From Streptomyces nodosus (lineage in GTDB: Bacteria > Actinomycetota > Actinomycetes > Streptomycetales > Streptomycetaceae): a stretch of DNA of 64,000 nucleotides. The notes under the pieces were generated by a model. That model made no database searches. It saw nothing but the letters and a program-made list of their open reading frames with translations, and was not told the origin of the DNA. Shown in pieces: positions 32,054-40,629 of the stretch (positions are counted from its first letter, which is position 1; each line of letters opens with the position of its first letter). The DNA is taken from assembly GCF_008704995.1 (NCBI RefSeq), contig NZ_CP023747.1:4495501-4559500 (forward strand). The letters run 5' to 3'. The position numbers were made by a program, and so were the translations under genes.

Positions 32054-33797
32054 GGGTCACCTCCACCTGGCCCAGACCGACGTTGAGGCTGAGCTCGAAC
32101 GTGGCCACGCTCTTCGTGCCCGGCGCGGGCCGGAGGGTGATCTGCCGGTGCCTGCCGGGCTGCACATCCACGTCCTTCTGGGCGTCGCCCGGCAACTGGA
32201 TGTCGCCGATGCCCGTGTCGATCTTCAGCTCGGCCGTGGAGTCCTTCGGGAGCACCACCTTGAGCCGGCCCACGCCCACCTCCGCCCGGGTCGTCACCGT
32301 CCGGTCCTCGGAGAGCCGGATATGGCTGAGGTCCAGGGTGCCGACGCCGGCCCCCAAGTCGTACGACTCCCGCACGGCCGCCACCGAGGCCGGTGTCCAG
32401 GTCGTACGCGACCAGTGCGTCCCGATGTCCTTCGGCAGGGCGGCCGCCGTCGCGAGCAGCCCTGCCGTGAGTATCGCCAGGAAGATGGAGCCCGCCCCCG
32501 TACGCCCCAGGAACGAGCTGACCGCGATGCCCAGACCGAGGACGACGAGCGCGCTCGCCAGGCCCGTCTCGAGGCTGGTGCCGAGCGGTCGGACCTGCCA
32601 GGTCAGAGCGGTGCCGAGAGCGCCTGCGAGCAGTGCGAGCAGGGTCACCCAGCCGCCGATCCAGCGAGGCCCCCGCCGTCCGGGCGGGCGCGGGGTGGCC
32701 CTGCGTTCCGTCCGCTGTCCGAACGGCGGGTCTGGAGGATCGGCGACCGCCGTCGTGGCGTCACGGCCGTCCAGGTCACTGGGGCCCCAGAGATAGCCGG
32801 TGCCGCCCACATGGGTGCCGTCCTTGACGATGGGATCGCGCCACCAGGACGGACGGGCGGTGGGAGCGGGCGGTGCCGTGGCCTCCGGCGGGGCCTCGGC
32901 CGCCGCCTGGGCGGCCAGCGGATCCGGGTCCGGGGCGCCGCGCTGCCGTGACCAGTAGCCCGCGCCCGCCAGGAGCAGGGACAGAATCGCGGCGAAGGTC
33001 AGCAGACCGCCGTTTCTGAGCATCGACAGAAAGGCCCCGCAACCCACCAGCGCGAAGAGGACCGCGGCCAGGCCCGGGCCGTCGACCCGGCCCGTCAGCA
33101 GCTTGCGGACCTCGTTCTCCTCGTCGTCCTCGTAGGGGACGAGCAGCCAGACGAAGCCGTAGAAGATGAGTCCGATGCCTCCGGTCGCGGAGAGCACCGC
33201 GAGCACGATCCGGAAGATCACGGGGTCCATGTCGCAGTGCCGGGCGAGACCCGAGCAGACCCCGCCCAGCACCTTGTACCGGCGGTCACGACGGAAGGGC
33301 CCCTGGTCCCGGGTCAGGTCCGTGTCCTCGTCCGTGGGGGCGCCCCCGCCCCGGGGCGGGTCACCGACCGTGCCGGGCCGCCCGGCCGACCGCCGTCCGT
33401 CCGTGTGTCCGCCCGCGCCCCCGGGCGCGGCGGTGTCCTCCCCCACGGCGCCGTCGGCCCGCACGGTCGCCGCTTCGTCCTCGGTCCCGTTCTCCCGCAC
33501 GGGCGCATCCTGCCCTACGGCAGTGTCCACGGGTGTGTGCGGCTCCCTCTCCCGGGCGGGGGGCACGGTGCCGCCGGAGCCGGGTTCGGCGTCCGGGACC
33601 CCGGCCTGCCGCACCCCGCCCTCGCGCGGGCCGATCCCCTGAGGACCGAGCGCGCCGGCCCGGAGCGGACCGTCGCCCGGCGCCGGGACGCTCCGGGCCG
33701 CGCCCGGACCGGGGCCCGCACCGGCGGCACGGCCGGTGTCGGGTGCGTGACCGGCGTCGAGGCCCTGTCCTTCCGCCCCGCGCTGCTGATCTGTCAT
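32040..33797 (-). CDS. PspC-domain protein with LiaF-like C-terminus
   Basis: A 585-residue envelope-stress-type protein. It has a disordered Gly/Pro/Ala-rich N-terminus (about 165 residues), a PspC domain at about 168-235 (KVLGGVCSGLARHCDMDPVIFRIVLAVLSATGGIGLIFYGFVWLLVP), four further hydrophobic segments, and a C-terminal beta-repeat domain (GAGVGTLDLSHIRLSED...VGVGRLKVVLPKDS...TGIGDIQLPGDA) of the LiaF/cell-wall-antibiotic-response type. The ATG at 33797 was chosen over an upstream in-frame start at 33911. It is divergent from a PspC-sensor kinase with which it presumably forms one sensing module. Confidence 0.82.
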   Translation of the reverse strand: MTDQQRGAEGQGLDAGHAPDTGRAAGAGPGPGAARSVPAPGDGPLRAGALGPQGIGPREGGVRQAGVPDAEPGSGGTVPPAREREPHTPVDTAVGQDAPVRENGTEDEAATVRADGAVGEDTAAPGGAGGHTDGRRSAGRPGTVGDPPRGGGAPTDEDTDLTRDQGPFRRDRRYKVLGGVCSGLARHCDMDPVIFRIVLAVLSATGGIGLIFYGFVWLLVPYEDDEENEVRKLLTGRVDGPGLAAVLFALVGCGAFLSMLRNGGLLTFAAILSLLLAGAGYWSRQRGAPDPDPLAAQAAAEAPPEATAPPAPTARPSWWRDPIVKDGTHVGGTGYLWGPSDLDGRDATTAVADPPDPPFGQRTERRATPRPPGRRGPRWIGGWVTLLALLAGALGTALTWQVRPLGTSLETGLASALVVLGLGIAVSSFLGRTGAGSIFLAILTAGLLATAAALPKDIGTHWSRTTWTPASVAAVRESYDLGAGVGTLDLSHIRLSEDRTVTTRAEVGVGRLKVVLPKDSTAELKIDTGIGDIQLPGDAQKDVDVQPGRHRQITLRPAPGTKSVATFELSLNVGLGQVEVTHAAS

Positions 33798-33889
33798 GTG
33801 TCCATGGTCTCCGCCCCGGACGCCCGGCGGCAGTCGGGACGACCCTGGCCCGACCCTGAAATCTGCCCTGACAGTTGCCGGGGGAAGTG

Positions 33890-33919
33890 TTCGACCACCG
33901 GATTCGACCACCGGATTCG
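33890..33919. repeat. 13-bp direct repeat in divergent promoter region
   Basis: TTCGACCACCGGA occurs twice in tandem (33890-33902, 33903-33915), followed by TTCG. It lies between the divergent PspC/LiaF gene and the sensor kinase and is a candidate operator for the response regulator downstream. Confidence 0.6.
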
Positions 33920-33950
33920 AAGATCAGGGGAGTCTAAGGGGCGGACCCTG

Positions 33951-35276
33951 ATGTCCGGGTGCGCCAGTCATGTGACCATCGATGTCATGCCGGACGCCTC
34001 GACAGCACCCCTCGCCGACCCGTGGGCACCGCGCAAGCTCTACCGCAGCAGCGACGGACGCTGGCTGGGGGGCGTGGCGCGGGGGCTCGCCGGGCATCTC
34101 GGCCTTCCCGTGATCTGGGTGCGCCTCGTCTTCATCGGCCTGATGACGGCGGACGGCCTCGGCGCGCTGGTCTATGCCGCGTTCTGGTTCTTCGTCCCGC
34201 TCGGCGTCGGCGGCGTCGACGACCGGCGCCCCCCGCCCCTGGTCACCACCGAGACACAGGACGGCCGGCGCAGACTGGTCGCCCGCAGACCCGACCGGGG
34301 GCAGATCGTCGCGCTGCTGCTCATGGTCGTCCTGGCGCTCACCTTCGTGGGCAGTGTGAACATGGGCGGCGGGGCCAAGGCGTATCTCATACCCGCCGTC
34401 CTCGTCGCCGCGGGTGTCGCCCTGGTCTGGCGTCAGGCGGACAATGCGCGCCGGGCCCGCTGGATGGAGGTCGGCGGCCGTCGGCGCACCCTCACCCTGC
34501 TGCGCTCCGCGGCCGGGGTGCTGCTGGTCACCGCGGGCGTCTCCGCCATCTTCGTGCTGCAGGGCTCCACGGCCCATCTCGGTTCGGTCCTCCAGGCCAC
34601 GCTCGCCGTCCTCGTCGGCATCACCCTGCTCGCCGGCCCCTATGTCATCAGGATGACCCAGGACCTGTCCGAGGAGCGCCTGATGCGCATCCGCGCCCAG
34701 GAGCGCGCCGAGGTCGCGGCCCATGTCCATGACTCGGTCCTGCACACCCTGACCTTGATCCAGCGCAATGCGGAGAACGCGGGCGAGGTACGCCGTCTCG
34801 CCCGTGCCCAGGAGCGTGACCTGCGCGCCTGGCTCTACAAGCCGGAGGGCACCGGCAAGGACGAGGACGAGCAACCCGCCACCCTCGCGGAGGCGGTCCG
34901 GCGCAACGCGGCGGAGGTGGAGGACAAGCACGGCGTCCCCATAGAGGTCGTCGTCGTGGGCGACTGCCCCCTGGACGAACGGCTCGGCGCACAGATGCAG
35001 GCCGCACGCGAAGCCATGGTGAACGCCGCCAAGTACGGTGGCGAGGGCGGCGCCGTCCAGGTCTACGCCGAGGTCGAGGGCAGATCGGTCTTTGTGTCCG
35101 TCCGTGACCGCGGCCCCGGCTTCGATCTCGACGCGATACCCGCCGACCGTATGGGTGTCAGAGAATCGATCATCGGCCGGATGGAGCGCAACGGCGGTAC
35201 GGCACGGCTGCGGGCCGTCCCGGACGGCGGCACGGAGGTCGAACTGGAGATGGAGAGGGTGGAGGAGACGGCATGA
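33951..35276 (+). CDS. PspC-domain sensor histidine kinase
   Basis: A 441-residue membrane kinase. The PspC domain comes first (KLYRSSDGRWLGGVARGLAGHLGLPVIWVRLVFIGLM...FFVPLG). Several hydrophobic segments follow (ALLLMVVLALTFVGSV, LIPAVLVAAGVALVW and two more). The dimerisation region carries the H box (AAHVHDSVLHTL, about residue 258) of the NarL-partner type, and the ATPase domain has EAMVNAAKYG (N box) and VRDRGPGFDL. Start ATG 33951 has AAGGGG (33936-33941); ATG 33987 is an alternative lacking a Shine-Dalgarno sequence. It overlaps the response regulator gene by four bases (ATGA). Confidence 0.88.
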   Translation: MSGCASHVTIDVMPDASTAPLADPWAPRKLYRSSDGRWLGGVARGLAGHLGLPVIWVRLVFIGLMTADGLGALVYAAFWFFVPLGVGGVDDRRPPPLVTTETQDGRRRLVARRPDRGQIVALLLMVVLALTFVGSVNMGGGAKAYLIPAVLVAAGVALVWRQADNARRARWMEVGGRRRTLTLLRSAAGVLLVTAGVSAIFVLQGSTAHLGSVLQATLAVLVGITLLAGPYVIRMTQDLSEERLMRIRAQERAEVAAHVHDSVLHTLTLIQRNAENAGEVRRLARAQERDLRAWLYKPEGTGKDEDEQPATLAEAVRRNAAEVEDKHGVPIEVVVVGDCPLDERLGAQMQAAREAMVNAAKYGGEGGAVQVYAEVEGRSVFVSVRDRGPGFDLDAIPADRMGVRESIIGRMERNGGTARLRAVPDGGTEVELEMERVEETA

Positions 35277-35998
35277 GCGACGCGAACGAGTCGGCCGGCC
35301 CGGTGGCACAGGAGCACGCCGGGGACGGCGCGGGGGAGCGGCGCGTGCGGGTCGTGCTCGTCGACGACCACCGCATGTTCCGTACGGGCGTGCGAGCGGA
35401 GATCGGGCAGACCGAGCGGACCGGCGTCGAGGTCGTCGACGAGGCCGCGGACGTCGACCAGGCGGTGAGTGTCATCACCGCCGCCCGCCCCGAGGTCGTC
35501 CTCCTCGACGTCCATCTGCCCGGTGGCGGCGGTGTCGAGGTGCTGCGCCGCTGCGCCCCGCTGATGGCCGACGCCGAGCGGCCGGTCCGGTTTCTGGCGC
35601 TGTCCGTGTCGGACGCCGCAGAGGACGTGATCGGTGTGATCCGCGGCGGCGCGCGGGGCTATGTGACCAAGACGATCACGGGGGCGGACCTGGTCGACTC
35701 GATCTTCCGTGTCCAGGACGGCGATGCGGTGTTCTCGCCGCGCCTGGCCGGTTTCGTCCTCGACGCCTTCGCCTCCACCGACGCCCCGCCCGTCGACGAG
35801 GACCTCGACCGTCTCACCCAGCGCGAGCGCGAGGTGCTGCGCCTCATCGCCCGCGGCTATGCGTACAAGGAGATCGCCAGGCAGCTGTTCATCTCGGTGA
35901 AGACGGTCGAGTCGCATGTCTCGGCGGTGCTGCGCAAGCTCCAGCTGTCGAACCGGCACGAACTGACCCGCTGGGCGACGGCCCGCCGACTGGTGTGA
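35273..35998 (+). CDS. NarL/LuxR-family response regulator
   Basis: A 241-residue response regulator paired with the PspC-sensor kinase (ATGA overlap). The receiver has the acidic pair D31/D32 and phosphoacceptor Asp79 (VVLLDVHLPG), with Lys in VTKTIT. The LuxR-type helix-turn-helix spans about residues 178-235 (LTQREREVLRLIARGYAYKEIARQLFISVKTVESHVSAVLRKL). Likely targets are envelope-stress genes, including the divergent PspC/LiaF gene, whose shared promoter region has a 13-bp direct repeat. Confidence 0.9.
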   Translation: MSDANESAGPVAQEHAGDGAGERRVRVVLVDDHRMFRTGVRAEIGQTERTGVEVVDEAADVDQAVSVITAARPEVVLLDVHLPGGGGVEVLRRCAPLMADAERPVRFLALSVSDAAEDVIGVIRGGARGYVTKTITGADLVDSIFRVQDGDAVFSPRLAGFVLDAFASTDAPPVDEDLDRLTQREREVLRLIARGYAYKEIARQLFISVKTVESHVSAVLRKLQLSNRHELTRWATARRLV

Positions 35999-36094
35999 TC
36001 CGACCGGTGTGATGCGTCCGCCGGGCGTCGTCGGGGAGGCACTCCGGGACATACGACGGTGACGGTGCGGGACGTACGGCGGTGGCGGTGCGGG

Positions 36095-37162
36095 TCACGC
36101 CACCCGGGCGGCCCCCGCGAACGGCATCTGGTCGACCGGCGCCAGCCGCACCGGCGCCGACGGGTTCGGCGCGTGGATCATCTGGCCGCGTCCGACGTAG
36201 ATCCCGACATGGCTGACGCCCGAGTAGAAGAACACCAGGTCGCCGGGGCGGAGCTCGGCGCGTGAGACGCGCCGGCCCGCGCCGATCTGGGCGTAGGTCG
36301 TCCGGGGCAGTGCGACGCCCGCCGAGCGGTACGCGGCCTGCACCAGCCCCGAGCAGTCGAAGGCGTGGGGGCCGGTGGCGCCCCAGACATAGGGGCTGCC
36401 GAGCTTGGCGTACGCGTACGCCACCGCGGCCGCGGCCCGCGCGCCGGGCGCCTGCGCGGTCGCCAGGGAGGGGGGCATCCAGTCCGGCAGGTCCCGGCCG
36501 GACGAGCGCGACGCCCGTCCCGTGCCCCCGTCCCCCATGAGCCGGGCCCGCTCTTCCCCTGTCAGCCGGGACAGCAGCCGGCGTGCCTCGTCCAGCTTCC
36601 GGTCGACGGTCCGCCGCTGCCGGCGTAGTTCCGTCTGCCGCGACTTCAGGGAGGCCAGCTCCACCCGCGCCGCCCCGCGCAGCAGCGCGATCTCCCGCAT
36701 CTGGGTGCGCACGTGTCGCACGGCCGCGGCCTGGCGGTCGCCGGCCCGCTCGGCGAACGCGGCGTCGTCGAGATAGCGGCCGGGGTCCGAGGACAGCAGA
36801 AGCTGCGCCGCGGGGTCGATGCCCCCGTTGCGGTACTGGGCCGCCGCGGCGGAACCCAGGGCCGCGCGTGCCGAGTCGAGCCGGTCGGTGCGGCGGGCCG
36901 CCTCGTCCCGCAGGGTGTTGAGCCGTTCCTGGGCCTTGCCCGCCTGCTCCCGCGCCCCGTCGTACTTCTCGGTGGCGGTCTCCGCCTCCCGGTACAGCCT
37001 GTCGACCCTGGCCTTGACCTCGTCCGGTGACGGCGGCGGCGCGGCGTGCCCCGTCCCGTCGAAGCCGGTCGCGGTCGCCGCTCCCGCGAGGGCGATCGTG
37101 GCGGCGGTCCTGGCCGTGCTGCCGCCGAGCGAACGCTGCCTGGGCTTGCGGTGCGCTGCCAC
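36095..37162 (-). CDS. Secreted NlpC/P60 peptidoglycan endopeptidase
   Basis: A 355-residue RipA-like wall hydrolase cleaving the stem peptide. It has a basic N-terminus and signal segment (ARTAATIALAGAATATGF), a long coiled coil (about residues 45-225, EVKARVDRLYREAETATEKY...), a linker, then the NlpC/P60 domain with catalytic Cys in AFDCSGLVQAAY, His in SHVGIYVG and the third residue in MIHAPNPSAPV. The GTG at 37162 starts a typical AHRKPRQR signal start with GAAAGGAAC upstream. A second, longer paralogue lies 2 kb away on the same strand. An MtrA-like site is upstream. Confidence 0.88.
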   Translation of the reverse strand: MAAHRKPRQRSLGGSTARTAATIALAGAATATGFDGTGHAAPPPSPDEVKARVDRLYREAETATEKYDGAREQAGKAQERLNTLRDEAARRTDRLDSARAALGSAAAAQYRNGGIDPAAQLLLSSDPGRYLDDAAFAERAGDRQAAAVRHVRTQMREIALLRGAARVELASLKSRQTELRRQRRTVDRKLDEARRLLSRLTGEERARLMGDGGTGRASRSSGRDLPDWMPPSLATAQAPGARAAAAVAYAYAKLGSPYVWGATGPHAFDCSGLVQAAYRSAGVALPRTTYAQIGAGRRVSRAELRPGDLVFFYSGVSHVGIYVGRGQMIHAPNPSAPVRLAPVDQMPFAGAARVA

Positions 37163-37401
37163 CTGGACGTCTCGTTCCTTTCGTCGACCGCCGGGCCGCG
37201 GACCGCGGCGCGGCCCTGTCACGGCGTCCGGCGGGGCCCGCACAGAGCAGCGGGCCGCCGCCGGACCTTCTCGGCGGTGGTGTCCGGCGGCCGCCCCTGG
37301 CCCGGGCGGCGACGGGGAGCCGGTCACCTGGTGGAGGACGCTAGGTCTCGGTGTCACGGTCCGGTGCCGTGATGTACGGAACTGACCCCACCAGACCGTC
37401 G

Positions 37402-37416
37402 GTGACCGCATGTGAC
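37402..37416. promoter_or_regulatory. MtrA-like direct repeat (GTNAC-N5-GTNAC)
   Basis: GTGAC at 37402-37406 and 37412-37416, five bases apart, lies in the 437-bp region between the NlpC/P60 gene and the small membrane-protein gene. This is the spacing described for Streptomyces MtrA sites, and MtrA regulates wall-hydrolase genes in actinobacteria. The rest of the region shows no gene. Confidence 0.35.
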
Positions 37417-37586
37417 CGTGATTCCGGCCCGGAAGCGCCGACTGTGCACCCTGAGATGACCGAAGAGGCGGTTTTCGGGTGCGGCATCGTCACGGAGTGC
37501 TATGGCCGCATATATGCATGCTCCGGACGCGGCGCGGGCAGTGTCCTGTTCCCGGGGGCGGTGTCGGGGTGTGTCCGCACCTTGAT

Positions 37587-37592
37587 TAGGCT
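37587..37592 (+). promoter_or_regulatory. -10 element giving a leaderless mRNA
   Basis: TAGGCT ends seven bases before the ATG at 37600, and there is no Shine-Dalgarno sequence, so transcription should start at or beside the start codon. Confidence 0.5.
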
Positions 37593-37599
37593 CCGGGCC

Positions 37600-37953
37600 A
37601 TGGACGTACTCATCCATCTCTTCGTCGGCCTGCACATCGTCGGTATCGCCGCGCTTCTCGGTGGCTTCCTCACCCAGATGAAGGCGATGGGCAAGGGCAC
37701 GGCCCGTTTCGTCCCCGGGATGCTGCACGGCGCGCTGACCATGCTCGTCACGGGCGTGGCGCTGGTCGGTCTGCATCAGGCCGAGGGCCACACCGTCAAC
37801 AACATCAAGATCGGGATCAAGCTGGCCCTGCTGATCGTGATCCTCGGTCTGGTCTACGTCAAGCGCGACGAGGAGCGGGTCGAGAAGCCACTCTTCGGCA
37901 TCGTCGGTGCGCTGACCACCGTGAACATCTTCATCGCGGTGCTCTGGACCTGA
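37600..37953 (+). CDS. Small four-helix membrane protein
   Basis: A 117-residue, very hydrophobic protein with four predicted helices (IHLFVGLHIVGIAALLGGFL, ALTMLVTGVALVGLH, IGIKLALLIVILGLVYV, VGALTTVNIFIAVLW) and a short charged loop (KRDEERVEKP). The ATG is apparently leaderless. I do not recognise a named family. The 3' end overlaps the convergent gene by 23 bases. Confidence 0.75.
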   Translation: MDVLIHLFVGLHIVGIAALLGGFLTQMKAMGKGTARFVPGMLHGALTMLVTGVALVGLHQAEGHTVNNIKIGIKLALLIVILGLVYVKRDEERVEKPLFGIVGALTTVNIFIAVLWT

Positions 37954-38917
37954 TGCTCTCCGGCCCCCTCGGGGCGGACACGGCGGCCGATGCGAGGACC
38001 GCGCACCAGGCGGCCACCGCGATCCACAGCAGCACCCGGCCCAGCGCGCGCAGCCAGGGCACCCCGAGTTCCATGCCGACGGACAGGGCCGCCACCGCCG
38101 TCATCCCGAGCGGGAAGACCGTCGACCAGCGCCGTACGTCGTGGCCGAGCCGCGGCCGGATCAGCTCGGCCGCGGCCAGCACGCAGTACCAGGCGAGGGC
38201 GAGGGCGAGCAGGGCGAGGGTGACGACCCGCAGAACGCCATCGTCGTCGCCGTCCCAGAGGTAGGGCCCGCCGCGACCGGCGGCGACGAGCCTCGACCCG
38301 GCGTACGCCGAGAGCGCGAGCGCGCCGCCTGCGATCCACTGGTCTCCTGCGCCGGTCGCCACCTGCCGTCGGTCGAAGCACCGGAGGCCGATCAGATAGA
38401 ACACCAGGCCGAGCCAGAAGAACACCAGCGCCGTGTGCGCGAGCCACGCCACCGACAGGGCCGTGGCGAGCACCGCCCCCAGCACCGCGATCCCCTCCGT
38501 CGCCACACAGCCGAGGAACACCGCCCCGGAGGTGCGGCGCCGCCTCCACCGCCGTAGCACGGGCGGGAGCAGGACCACCCACAGCACGACGGCCAGGGCG
38601 AGCAGCGCCTCGGCGAGCGACGGCTGCCCCGCGGACGACAGCCGTGCTCCGAGCACCGTGGTCGCCGCGACCGCGGCGAGCGAGGCCGGGGAGACCGGAT
38701 CGGCCGGCTGGAGATCGTGCGGCGGGAGCAGCCGCAGCACGACATCACCGACGAGCCCCAGCCAGGCGACGACCGTCAGGGCCAGGGCGACGGCGGAGAG
38801 GACCTCGTGCCCGGCCAGGCGCAGCCCGATCGACAGGACGCCGGTGGCCATCGCGGCGGCGCCGGTGGCGGGCGGGCGCCGCGCCCACCGGCTCCGGAAC
38901 ACAGGGGTGCCTGACAT
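37931..38917 (-). CDS. Polytopic membrane protein, possibly TDT/TehA-like
   Basis: A 328-residue protein with about ten hydrophobic segments. The arrangement and the WSTVFPLGMTAVAALSVG segment recall the tellurite-resistance/dicarboxylate transporter (SLAC1/TehA) family, but the match is by eye and weak. The ATG (MSGTPVFRSRW) gives the full set of helices. It overlaps the 3' end of the convergent small membrane-protein gene by 23 bases. Confidence 0.6.
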   Translation of the reverse strand: MSGTPVFRSRWARRPPATGAAAMATGVLSIGLRLAGHEVLSAVALALTVVAWLGLVGDVVLRLLPPHDLQPADPVSPASLAAVAATTVLGARLSSAGQPSLAEALLALAVVLWVVLLPPVLRRWRRRRTSGAVFLGCVATEGIAVLGAVLATALSVAWLAHTALVFFWLGLVFYLIGLRCFDRRQVATGAGDQWIAGGALALSAYAGSRLVAAGRGGPYLWDGDDDGVLRVVTLALLALALAWYCVLAAAELIRPRLGHDVRRWSTVFPLGMTAVAALSVGMELGVPWLRALGRVLLWIAVAAWCAVLASAAVSAPRGPESIRSRAPR

Positions 38918-39023
38918 GCGCCCGATGCTAGGGACGCCCGCACCAGTTGCGCAGGGGGCACGCGCGCGCCACCCGAAATCGCCCCCGCTCGCGCGCGGGG
39001 CGTGCGGAGAGCGGGAGGGAACG

Positions 39024-40199
39024 TCAGGCGGGCCGTACGACGCTGTGGATCGCCGAGGTGCCGTCGTAGTAGACCGACTCCTCGCGGACGTAGGCCCCCG
39101 GCTTCGGGGCGTGGATCATCATGCCGTCGCCGATGTAGAGCCCGACATGGCTGATGTCGTCGTAGAAGAAGATCAGGTCACCGGGCCGGGCGGAGGCGAG
39201 CGGGACCGTCGTCCCGACGTTCACCTGGTCGTAGGTGGTGCGCGGCAGTGTCACCCCGGCGGCCTTCCAGGAGGCCTGGGTCAGGCCCGAGCAGTCGTAG
39301 GAATCGGGTCCCGTCGCACCCCATACATAGGGCTTGCCCACCTGGGCGCGGGCGAACGCGAGGGCCTGGGACGCCTTCGACGTGGAGGAGGGGTCCGCGG
39401 CGGTGGATCCCGTCGAGCCGGTCGTCGTGGGGGAGGGCGACTGCGAGGGCTGCTGCTGGGCGGCTTCCTTCCGGGCTGCCTCCTCCTGCTGGGCCGCCGC
39501 CTGCTGTCGGGCCAGTTCTTCCGCCTGGCGCCGGGCCTCCTCCTGCTTCTTCTTCTCGATCTCGGCGAGCCGGGCCTTCTCCTCCGCGGTGAGCTCGGAC
39601 AGCAACTGCCGAGCGTCGGAGAGCTTCTGCTGGATCTCCGCCTTGGCCGACTTGAGTTCCTTCTGCGACGTGGTGAGCGTCTGCAGGCTCGCGGTCGCCT
39701 CCCGCCGCTGCTTCATCATCGCGGCCTGGTCGGTGACGTACTCGTCGACCGCGTTCTTCTGGCGGTTGGTGAGCCGGTTCATCAGCTGGGTCTGGTCGAA
39801 GTAGTCCTGAGGCGAGTCGGCCAGCAGAAAGGTGGCCGTGTCGGGGGCCGCCGCCCCGGTGCGGTACTGCGCGGCGGCGAAGGAACCCAGCTGCTCCCGC
39901 GCCTCGTTGAGCTTCTGGGTGCGCTGGGCGACGTCGTCGAGCAGGGTGTCGACGTGCTTGCGCTGCTCGGTGGTGCTCTCCTTGGCCGCGTTGTACTTCT
40001 CGGTGGCCGACTCCGCCTGGCGGTAGAGGTCGTCGACCTTCGTCTGGACCTCCTCGATGCTCGGCCTGCGGTCGCTGGGAGCGGCCTGGGCCGTCTGGGA
40101 GAGCAGGGCCACGGAGGTCAGTGCCGCCGTCGCGAGAGCGGGGGTCCGTATGCCTGCGATCCGTGCGCCCGAGGGACGCGCCTTGCGGTGCGGCGCCAT
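39024..40199 (-). CDS. Secreted NlpC/P60 peptidoglycan endopeptidase (longer paralogue)
   Basis: A 391-residue RipA-like protein. It has an N-terminal signal sequence (TPALATAALTSVALLSQTAQA), a long coiled coil to about residue 245 with the highly charged KARLAEIEKKKQEEARRQAEE stretch, a Ser/Thr-Pro linker, and the NlpC/P60 domain with Cys in SYDCSGLTQASW, His in SHVGLYIG and the MIHAPKPGAYV segment. The coiled coil probably autoinhibits or tethers the enzyme to the division machinery, as in mycobacterial RipA. The ATG at 40199 starts MAPHRKARPS. It diverges from pcrA. Confidence 0.9.
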   Translation of the reverse strand: MAPHRKARPSGARIAGIRTPALATAALTSVALLSQTAQAAPSDRRPSIEEVQTKVDDLYRQAESATEKYNAAKESTTEQRKHVDTLLDDVAQRTQKLNEAREQLGSFAAAQYRTGAAAPDTATFLLADSPQDYFDQTQLMNRLTNRQKNAVDEYVTDQAAMMKQRREATASLQTLTTSQKELKSAKAEIQQKLSDARQLLSELTAEEKARLAEIEKKKQEEARRQAEELARQQAAAQQEEAARKEAAQQQPSQSPSPTTTGSTGSTAADPSSTSKASQALAFARAQVGKPYVWGATGPDSYDCSGLTQASWKAAGVTLPRTTYDQVNVGTTVPLASARPGDLIFFYDDISHVGLYIGDGMMIHAPKPGAYVREESVYYDGTSAIHSVVRPA

Positions 40200-40629
40200 A
40201 AAAGGCGACTCCTTCCGTGCTCCGCCTGCCGGGTGGGCAGTCGGGGGTGATCCCAGGCCGTCCCGGCTCCGGGGGAGGGGGCGTGCGGCTCGCCCGGCAC
40301 GCTAGCCAACGGGTGTGGCCCCTGTGAAGGTTGATGTGCGATATGCCCGATACATTTTCGTGACCTTGGCCACGACAGTGGCCCCATGGGGGGTGATATC
40401 GGCACATCCGGGGGGAGTTGCCCGGGTGGTCGCTCACCCTCGGACGTCGGGCGGGTCCGCTCCGGTTCCGGCCGTTCCGGCTCGTGGTGGACGGTGGTGA
40501 AATGCCCGATGGCTGGCACCGGGAGGCCGCCGGGAACGCGCCTGCGATCCCGGCGCGGCGAAGTGCGCCGGTGCGGAGTTCCCGGTGGGGCGGTCGGTTG
40601 TCGGTGTGGCGGCCTAGACTCGGAGAGCG
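40200..40629. other. Divergent regulatory region, NlpC/P60 and pcrA
   Basis: There is no gene here. An inverted repeat GGCCAC-GACA-GTGGCC lies at 40368-40383, about 170 bases upstream of the NlpC/P60 start, and could be an operator. TAGACT at 40615-40620 is a good -10 for pcrA, nine bases before its ATG. No c-di-AMP (ydaO-type) riboswitch core was recognised on the NlpC side. Confidence 0.5.

Noticed and set aside
40200..40380. A c-di-AMP (ydaO-type) riboswitch before the NlpC/P60 gene
   Set aside because: Some Streptomyces wall-hydrolase genes have one, but the conserved core sequences were not found on the minus strand here.
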